Shown here: in pieces, positions 57,901 through 64,000 of the stretch
Position numbering within the stretch: the first letter of the stretch is position 1
Layout: each line of letters begins with the position of its first letter
Assembly: GCF_003945595.2 (NCBI RefSeq)
Contig: NW_024104413.1
Span: 770,001 to 834,000 of the forward strand
Length of the DNA stretch: 64,000 bases
Reading direction: 5' to 3'
From: Pipra filicauda
Taxonomy: Eukaryota > Chordata > Aves > Passeriformes > Pipridae
Notes under the pieces: generated by a model
Databases searched by the model: none
Told to the model about the DNA's origin: nothing
Seen by the model: the letters and a program-made list of their open reading frames with translations, nothing else
Made by a program: the position numbers and the translations under genes

Positions 57901-60900
57901 ATGTAGAATGGAAGAAAAAATGTTCCTCTAGAATTTTCCTGTGCTAGAGAGATGATGGCACTGCATATTTCCACTTGTGGCATTAAAATTAGAAGATAAT
58001 ACATTTCAATACACTATGTATAAATTAAGTTTCAGTACTTAAGCATCTACAGCTGTTGAGTGGGCTTGGTTAAGATAGTTGATTATATGCTGATTCATTT
58101 TTACCTTTGAGTTGCCTTTGTGAGCAATGTTTTGGGAGTGCTGCAGACAGAAGCCAAAACTATGCCTTGATCATGTTTTAGAAATCCATGCTGGAATACA
58201 GCTAGAGTTACTGACAGGTTATTTTTCTCTAAAATGTGAGTGTGACTGGAGCACATAGCTAACCAGAAACAAAATTAGCATCCTCTTTGCCAAAAAACGA
58301 CTTGTTTTGATTAATGTAGCTTTCACTACCTAAAGTGATTGTAGTAATTTTAAAGTGATTGTAGTAATATCTATTACTAAATATTCTGTTACAGGAGTTA
58401 ATCTATGCACTTTGTTGTATCTCTTGGAATTTTATTAAGTCTGATTCCGTGTAGTTTTAGAATAGTTTAAGAGCAATGTTAACATGGTGTTTTGGTTACA
58501 AGAAACAATTAGTGCCATTCACTCATAGTCTGTCACAATCTTTGTTCTTCACTGTTTATCCATTCACATTTCAATTCCTGGCTGAGCACTTTTCTTATGC
58601 CTGATATTGGCATGTGCAGCATCCCCTGATGTCTGCACTGGACACAGTCACTGTACCCGTGTAAGCTCTGAGGATGTCACGGAGCCCGTGTCCTACTGGG
58701 GTTGTTTTCTCATATTCTTATCTCAGTTGATCAGATTGAATCTTCAGCAATGTGCACAAATATATGTAATCTTTATATTAAGTATCTGTGTGCATATTTG
58801 TTATTAAGTTTTCTGGTGGTACATTTTGTGAGTTAAGATTTTAGAAATTCTGCCTGAAAAATTGTTTTGTTTTTCATATGAAGTACTCCATTAGTAGGAG
58901 TTTTGGATACACACTTTAGGAAATACTGAAAGCTTGGAAACTTATGTTCTGAGGGGACAATTAAAATAAAAATCTCAGACACACAAGTTATGTCTTTTCT
59001 TACAAACTCTCAAGAGTGAGAAGTGTTACTATATTCCTCTAATGTCTGAATTCCTTTTTGCAAGGACAAAATATAGTCTAATTCTGATCTCAGCATTTTC
59101 ATTTCCCTTCCATCAGTTTCATTATGTTGTAGCATAACAAAAGTATTTAAATAGTTTATTTTGCTGTACAGTGTTCTTCTGCTGTACAATCTTCTTTCAA
59201 TTTGTATGTCAGCAAAAAATACTTCAAAAGATCTGAGAGATCTGACAATACAAAAACATGAAGGGGACAGAAATGAAGAATGATAAAAAGAGAATGGTTT
59301 ATAGGGGAATATCGGAAGTTAGGTGCATTAAAGGAGACCTCTTGTCTTGGATGGTCCAGTTGTCACACAGTAATGATTTTCCAAAGCTCTGTCATTGGCA
59401 TTGCAAAGAATTTCAGGAAAATTATCTCAGCAGCTTTTCAACCCTATTATGTTCAGCTTTCCTTTCTGACAACTCTTTTTTTTTCTGTGTTAGTGAGTGG
59501 AAAATTTGCCAATTCTTTATTTCCTCAGCAGCTTTTCATGAAACTTCATGAAATTTCAGGCAGAGTTTTGGAGATGGATGCACTCTCTCCAGTTGGGAAC
59601 AACAGTGAAAAAACATAGTGTTTGTGTAAGTGTCACTGAAGACGAACAGAATAGGACACAGCTCATCTTGCTGGCTCCTGCGTGGCCTTGTCCTTAGTGC
59701 TCCTGTACCAGCACAATCATCTGCTGGCTGAGGCTCTCAGGAACTTACTGTTAAGGACCCCTTCAGTGAAATCAGGAATTGTCCTTTCCTCACTGTGACC
59801 AAAGAAAGAGATTTTGTGTACTTAGGTTTCTTTTAACTCCTTCCATCAGCCTCCCGTTCACAGCCTTTTAAGAGGAATTCCCTGCTAACATATGCTCCAT
59901 AAATTCCCCAGTATGTGGAACAATCTTGTTTGAGATGCTAAATTTCACCCTTTTTGTAAAACAGCTGTTACATCTTTTCTTTAGGCAGTAAATCCTTCCA
60001 GCCTGGAAATCTTGTCATTTTCTGTGTGTTTAGAGGTCTGGTATTTGTACCTTTGGACAATATTCCCTTGGTGCTGTTTGCTTTAAAGCCATAATATGCA
60101 GCTAATCTTCAACTATACAATATTTGCTGGTTCCAACTGCCCCTAAAGGGTTGTTATCTCTGTGCCTTAGCTCTGTCTTTTTCACCAAAACCAATTTATG
60201 TCTTCTTGGAGTTCATCTCAGAGTTGGAGCTTCCTGTATTAATGAAGATTTTAACTGAGCTAATATTCTAATTTTCATTCAGGAAAATGCAACAAAATGA
60301 GTAATAGAATTTAGTCAGTTTATTTAAGGGAAACAAAAGCACTCTTTGTCTCTTAAAAGATGCGAAGAGCTGTGTCTGTACAAACCCCTTTGCTTGCTGT
60401 GCATAGGTTAGCAATTTGTCAGTATGTAACCAAGAATCTGGGCTGAACCCATGATTTGGCAAAATAACTTCTCACAGAACATGTCAAATCACTAAGTTAG
60501 TAAAATAAGGTATTTTTTGTCATTTTAAAAATCACTCATCAAATCCTTTTTCATGTCCTGCTACATCTTTATTCCCTGAGGTCATTGTCAGGTCTAAATT
60601 TCAAAGCACAAGGCAGAAAGAGGATTAGTAATAGGAAATCAAATACACTGTTCTTATGACCAACTCTCTGAAGTAAAGAAATTAATAATTTTGGTTGCTC
60701 TTTTTTTCTTCCCTTGTATTCCCTTTGAAAGCTACTTAAGCTTGTGGGAAGGAGATGAATTCCTTCTAAATTTCCAACTTTTCTAACCCCTAAAAAAACC
60801 TTGATAATTCTGTGCTCTGGCTGAGGCAAGAGGGGAATGCATTACTTTTGAATGATTGTTCTCTGCTGAAAAAATGGTAACTAGTACCAAAAATGAAGAA

Positions 60901-63900
60901 ATCCTTTACCAGAAGTCTGCATCATCCTGTGGTTTTTGGCAGGGAAAATAGATGTCCTTAATTTTCAACAAGCCACTAGGTGGCAATTTCAGACAAGTCA
61001 AGATTTGCTTAGGAATGCATGTACACATCCATACCAGGCTGGCATTGCTTATGTGACCCTGTTCATTTTCCTATTTTCTCTATTTATTGAGATGCATGGT
61101 CTATTTTAAAAATTAGATCTTCAGACTGTCTTGAAATTGTGTTTCATATAGAAGTCAAAGATATAACTTCTTATTCTTTTACAATTATAAATAAATGCTT
61201 GCTATGGGCAATAATTAAATGCAGCAATTTTCCAAAAGGGAAATCTGAAGAGGTTTCTTTTAATTATTTCTGCTGTGTAATTTCTCATGAGTGAGTTGCT
61301 TCTGACTTTGGAGATGCCAGACAAATTGAGTGAATTCGAGGTTGCAAGTGCCCTCAGGATTCACAGTCTTCTTGTTCTGCATTGGAAGACTGCTCCTCTG
61401 GGCAGGGTGCAATTTTCCTTGCTGGTTCTCCAGCAGCTTTGGCCTGCAGCAATGGAGCAAACAGAGTGTTGAGGCTTAAGGAAGTAGCTCACTGACCCTG
61501 TGCTTACATTTCTTCTCAGATGGATTAAATGAGCTATGAGAGCACAATTTGTCAATAGGTGCAGTCCCATGCAGAGCAAAAAAAGACAACTGAAAAAGAA
61601 GGAGTAGAAACAATTCTGAAGAATGAAATAAATGGGAAAAAAATCCACTACAAGAAAAAAACCCCACCCAATCAGAAATATGGAACTTAAAACTCAAGGG
61701 AGTTGTCATCTACCTGTCTATTGTCATTGTAATGAAGTCTGGTCTTACAGACCAAAGTCTTACTTCTGCTCCAAAAGTATTACAATGAGAGTCATCAAAG
61801 AGGTGCCATGGTTTTACAAGTTTGCTTTGTGTTTCCTTGTGTAGAGTGAAGTTCTTGTTCAAAGAGAATAGTTGTGGCCTAATTAATTTCATAAACTTTT
61901 TGGAGAAGAAGATACTAAGAGAAACTCCAGAAATTTTTGGACTTACAATGCTCCACTTTTTGGTGGAGTGCTACGTTTCATGAGATAAACTAGAATTTTG
62001 CAGCCCTGAACTTTTCTCAAATGGAAGAGAAAATCTGGGTTTTTCTCAAGTATGAGAAAATAATTGGTTTCCTAAAGCAACAGCTATTAGAGTAATTAAA
62101 TCTAACAAGACCACAGTCCCAGTAAATATTCTTGCTTGTAAGAAACGCAACTAGTTTTTGCTATTTGTTGGCAGTGGTGGCTACAGTAAAACAATAATTA
62201 ATTCCTTTATTTTGGTCTAATGTTTGGCACCGTGCCTCACTAACAGCAGGTGGGTTAGTCACCACATCAAAAGACATGTACAGAATGACTCCACCTGATC
62301 TAACTCCTTCCTTGTGTCTGTTTGGTCTAACTCCTTCTTGGTTTTAGCCTTCCCTCATGACACATCTGTCCTGTATACATTTGTGAATGGATATGCTTAT
62401 CTTAGTAGTAAGTTTTGTCTCCATTCTTATTTTTTAGTAAGACCTTAGAACAGTGTGGGAATTAGTCAGAACCAAATATCCATAGAAAACTCTGCAGCCA
62501 CCTCTGTGTGTTCCCATTTGTTTCAGTAACTGTTAGATTGTTTTGTTCCCCTCCTTGCAGTTTGTAGGTCTTCAGACAGACACATTCCATAGATATTTAG
62601 AAATGTGGCTCTGAGCAGTTAGTAGATTAATGAGACATTTTCTAGTAAAAAAAAAAAGAATATGTATATAGCTATTGATGGCTTTGCATACACAGATGGG
62701 CATCTATTCTGAGAGTCACTGGGGCTGACTGAGGTTAATTGCTCAAAGAAATAGCAATTTATGCTACTGAAAATATATATCAGGAGGAGGAAGAGAGAGG
62801 TATGGGTTAGATGAATCCATGTAAAAAACTGTAAGGAGAATTATAATATAGGAAATATGATCCACAAACCTACTTGACACAGAGTAAAAAATAATTAAAA
62901 TGCACCACTAGCTTCTGTGATTAAGTGAAGTCTAACTGTACTGACTTCAAAGGTAATGTATCCAATATATATCTGTATACTGTAGTGCTTTGAAAGAACC
63001 AGAGTAACATACTGGTTTTTAACCTAGGAAGGAATAAAAAAATCAGTGGGAAATGTAGATGTAGAATTTTGGATACCAAAAATGGAAAGCTCAAAAGAGG
63101 GTGTAACTGAACTGAGATGAAACTCATCAAACTGGGAAACTGTATATTTGTTTGACTTTTATTAGGTTTTGTTTTCCTTGATAATTCTACTCTCCTTGAA
63201 TATGGTGAATTATGTTATGGATTAGAGCATTGTTTTTGCAAGGCTTGAAGCTGTGAGGCTTTAGCAGAGACATGAAGAGTCCATCAGTTCTGAGTCTCCT
63301 TGCCAAAGTGAAGTCTGTCATTGCTTCTGAATGACTCTGTGTACACAAGCAACAGCATAGGCAAGAATGTACATTTCTTCACCTGAATCAACAGGTAAAA
63401 GTAGAACAGCTTTTAATAAAAGCATTTTCAAACCCAAGAAAACAGGTTTCTAGTTGTGTGCTAAAACACTAGTTGGGATATACCAGGATTGTCAGTGAGG
63501 ATGGATTATAGTGGCAAAAAATGTGATTATGGAGGTAGGAGGAAAGAAATCAGCAGTCTGTTTTTCAACATGTACAGTTTTAATCTAGTGTTCCTAGTGA
63601 GATTTAATTTTTTCTGCCATGCCTGCTTTTTTTCCAGCATGGTGTCTTCCGAAGGGTTTAACTAAAAAACAGTGATCCAACAACCATCTAGATGCTGGGA
63701 AAATGTGTTAAGTAACTGAAAGTGTAAAAGAGGTGATGAATTGATGGAGTGCCAGGTCCCTGTGTGGCAGTTCCATTGCCAAAGAAAGGTGTCAGCACTG
63801 GACACCCAGGAAGAAGACAGCCAGTCTGTGTTTGTCATACTCAAAGTGACTTTAGTGCAAATCGGATTCAGTGCTTTTTTTTCCTCTAAGTTTGGTAACT

Positions 63901-64000
63901 ATATTACCAAATTTAATCTTTAATCATTTAATACTTGCGGAGGAGAAAGAAAAGGGCTTTACTGACGACAAAACGGTGAAAAAGTAAAGGGTACAGATGT
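51957..64000 (+). other. POLN large intron, runs past the window end
   Basis: About 12 kb without a recognised exon, although the next POLN exons should encode motif A (DFSQIELR-like). I read all three + frames near plausible acceptors and did not find it. A T-run at 56449-56475 is low complexity. A slightly GC-richer patch at 52350-53300 and several short open frames have no domain. Possible old CR1-like traces near 56540 are too weak to call. Absence is by eye only. Confidence 0.7.
56449..56475. repeat. T-rich run in POLN intron
   Basis: Nearly pure T with scattered C, 27 bases or more, read directly. It could be a LINE/SINE tail remnant on the - strand, but no body is visible. Confidence 0.85.

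Noticed and set aside
1..64000. CRISPR arrays, operons, riboswitches, tRNA or rRNA genes
   Set aside because: None seen. The window is spliced vertebrate sequence, so prokaryotic feature types do not apply.

Overview
The window is vertebrate nuclear DNA, almost certainly from a bird. Three multi-exon genes lie head to tail on the + strand: the 3' part of MXD4, all of HAUS3, and the 5' two thirds of POLN. Human chromosome 4p16.3 has the same three neighbours. The avian origin is argued from CR1 LINEs, one ending in the bird-typical ATTCTATGA-like 3' repeats, and from an ERV-L-type LTR fragment of a kind I know from songbird genomes. The species cannot be named from the sequence.

Layout. 1-7.1 kb: the last three coding exons of MXD4 (bHLH-zip partner of MAX) and a long 3'UTR. 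7.1-14.9 kb: gene-free intergenic DNA with an old CR1-like remnant near its right end. 14.9-15.9 kb: a CpG island with CRE and NRF1-like sites and a probable non-coding first exon. 17.2-30 kb: HAUS3 (augmin subunit), four coding exons and a 2.2-kb 3'UTR. 30.3-52 kb: the first fourteen coding exons of POLN (family-A DNA polymerase nu), ending just after the conserved TGRLSAKHP segment. 52-64 kb: one POLN intron of more than 12 kb that runs off the window.

The most unusual segment is HAUS3 intron 1. It holds an antisense endogenous retrovirus with both LTRs, a PBS-like site, a gag start, env remnants and a polypurine tract. The left LTR edge lies only 8 bp from the exon 1 splice junction. A CR1 and a roughly 0.7-kb, 12-bp polypyrimidine minisatellite lie inside the provirus.

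How the genes connect. The first POLN coding exon begins at a 3' splice site about 350 bp after the HAUS3 poly(A) signals and has no CpG island of its own. The two genes therefore probably share the island promoter and 5' exon, joining a mitotic-spindle gene to a DNA-repair polymerase. I see no evidence of a wholly new biological system. The second-look items are the retrovirus at the splice site, the minisatellite and the shared promoter.
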